Below are positions 24,085 to 25,060 of a DNA stretch of 25,060 nucleotides, piece by piece; within the stretch, counting starts at the first letter, position 1; every line of letters starts with the position of its first letter. The DNA lies in assembly GCF_003184185.1 (NCBI RefSeq), contig NZ_QHJG01000047.1:1-25060 (forward strand), read 5' to 3'. The position numbers and the translations under genes were made by a program. Source of the DNA: Legionella qingyii. Lineage in GTDB: Bacteria; Pseudomonadota; Gammaproteobacteria; Legionellales; Legionellaceae. The notes below the pieces were generated by a model that worked only from the letters and a program-made list of their open reading frames with translations, was not told where the DNA came from and searched no databases.

Positions 24085-24971
24085 ATGGCGTATATCAGTG
24101 AGTTGAGTAGGATTTTAAGCCAGAGATTAGATTGGCACAAGTCACGAATAGACTGTTTTGCACAAATGTTGTTAGCCTTATTTGTGGTGCGAAGCGTTAA
24201 TTTAAGTGAAATTGCAGTGGCTATGAATGGTGATAAGGCGAGTATTGAATCACGCTATAAAAGGATATACGCTCTATTTTTTAATAAAGAACATAAAGTC
24301 TATTTAGCTATAGACCGAACGAATGGGTATTGGGGAAAAGCGAAGATCAACGTGTTAGAGAGTTCCCGAACAAAACCCTTATATCTTGGCTTGTAGCAGA
24401 GAAGATTCCTTTTTATTTACGGATTAAAGGTAACATAGATATTTGTGTGGGCAAGAAGAAATTTAAAACTTCAGCTCAGTTATTCAGCCACTTAGCACCA
24501 TACCAGCAACAGGTATTTGGCATGAACGTTCAGGTGTTTGGTCAATCTCTTTATCTCGCAGGTAGCAAAAACTCTCGTGAAGACTTGATGATTGTTGTAA
24601 CAAACCAGAATCCCAAGAATGCCATCGCTTGTTATTTGCGCCGTTGGGAAATAGAAACACTTTTTGCTGCATTAAAAACAAAGGGATGGCGATTTGAAGA
24701 CACACGAATTATTGATCCTCAGCGTATAGAAAAACTCCTGGTTTTATTAGCCTTGGGGTTTGTCTGGGCCCATCGTATTGGTGAGTGGAAGGCAACTATT
24801 AAACCGATTCCTCTTAAAAAAATAAGGAATCAAAAAAGACCCAAAAACAGTTTTTTCCGATTGGGTTTAGATCATCTTAGAGATTTGCTAACCAATTCCA
24901 AAATTAAAATTAAATTGTTTTTAAATCTCTCAAATTGGATTTTGTTTGACCTTGAAAAAACTCTCTTCTAA
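24085..24971 (+). pseudogene. IS4-family transposase, deleted and frameshifted
   Basis: The gene starts at ATG 24085 behind AAGGAG. The first part encodes the N-terminal helix domain (SELSRILSQRLDWHKSRIDCFAQML, SIESRYKRIYALFF) and the first catalytic Asp in YLAIDRTNGYWGK. Soon after this the frame ends at 24396. A second frame, overlapping from 24330, resumes with REFPNKTLISWLVAEKIPFYLRIKGN and then the third catalytic region YLRRWEIETLFAALKTKGWRFED, whose Glu is the E of DDE. The segment holding the second Asp is missing, so an internal deletion and a frameshift lie around 24340-24390. The protein cannot be active, though it could be mobilised in trans through the terminal repeats. Confidence 0.82.
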
Positions 24972-24990
24972 AAAATTGTCCGGCACAAAG
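24971..24990 (-). repeat. Right terminal inverted repeat of the IS
   Basis: The top strand ends with TTGTCCGGCACAAAG, the partner of the left repeat at 23982. The 70 bases after it to the window end hold no recognisable gene. Confidence 0.8.
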
Positions 24991-25060
24991 GATTCAGGAC
25001 AGGGCGATTTCATCAAAGTTTAAGAATAGAACAGATTGATATGAGAATTCCCAGATGTTT

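Larger units (their letters stand above)
23982..24990 (+). mobile_element. IS4-family insertion sequence, internally deleted
   Basis: This is a 1,009-bp element bounded by imperfect inverted repeats. The left end CTTTGTGCTGGACAA and the right end, read from the minus strand, CTTTGTGCCGGACAA, differ at one base. Flanks GATTCGGG (23974-23981) and GATTCAGG (24991-24998) match at 7 of 8 positions and look like an eroded target duplication. It is shorter than the 1.3-1.4 kb typical of related IS4 elements, consistent with the internal transposase loss. Confidence 0.8.

Noticed and set aside
1..25060. tRNA, rRNA or riboswitch genes
   Set aside because: No cloverleaf, rRNA core or known aptamer pattern was recognised by eye. 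A covariance-model search would be decisive.

Overview
The window looks like a chromosomal segment of a Legionella or close relative (Gammaproteobacteria). This is inferred from low G+C content, a FliK - AspRS - MscK-like channel - MutH gene set, small secreted proteins, and gene debris typical of that genus (RCC1 repeat, zeta-toxin and transposon fragments). The species cannot be named from the sequence alone.

Positions 1-12307 are mostly housekeeping. They start with the C-terminal part of the flagellar hook-length protein FliK, which is cut by the window edge and has an exact 18-bp tandem repeat. Next come a small secreted Cys/His/Tyr protein (minus strand), a short-chain dehydrogenase, a secreted peptide made almost entirely of XGC repeats, and a His-rich DUF6969-like protein. 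The peptide and the DUF6969-like gene are separated by a strong terminator. A PAS-receiver protein without a kinase core and a NagX/HGSNAT-like membrane acetyltransferase follow. The tightly packed run FmdB zinc ribbon - DUF502 membrane protein - aspS - MscK-like channel - mutH comes next, with overlapping or closely spaced genes.

Positions 12308-25060 are accessory in character. They hold an acyltransferase-3 protein, a zeta-toxin C-terminal fragment, an uncharacterised membrane-hairpin protein, a phasin-like protein, an RCC1-repeat fragment, a TPR protein, and a collapsed Tn3-family transposon (truncated resolvase plus doubly deleted, frameshifted transposase). After these come a Spy/CpxP-like periplasmic protein, an uncharacterised 350-residue protein, and a MerR-family regulator divergent from a glutaredoxin-MauE fusion with a mer-like operator between them. 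The window ends with a 607-residue FAD-binding protein and a decayed IS4-family element with recognisable inverted repeats and an imperfect target duplication, next to a smaller derivative of the same element.

The least explained features are the XGC-repeat peptide with its DUF6969-like neighbour, which may be a metal-handling or peptide-modification pair, and the MerR/Grx-MauE unit, whose metal-binding cysteines resemble CueR while its operator resembles that of mer. The uncharacterised proteins at 14023-14820, 16124-17263, 19394-20446 and 21998-23821 could be Dot/Icm effectors, but the sequence shows no decisive evidence of this.
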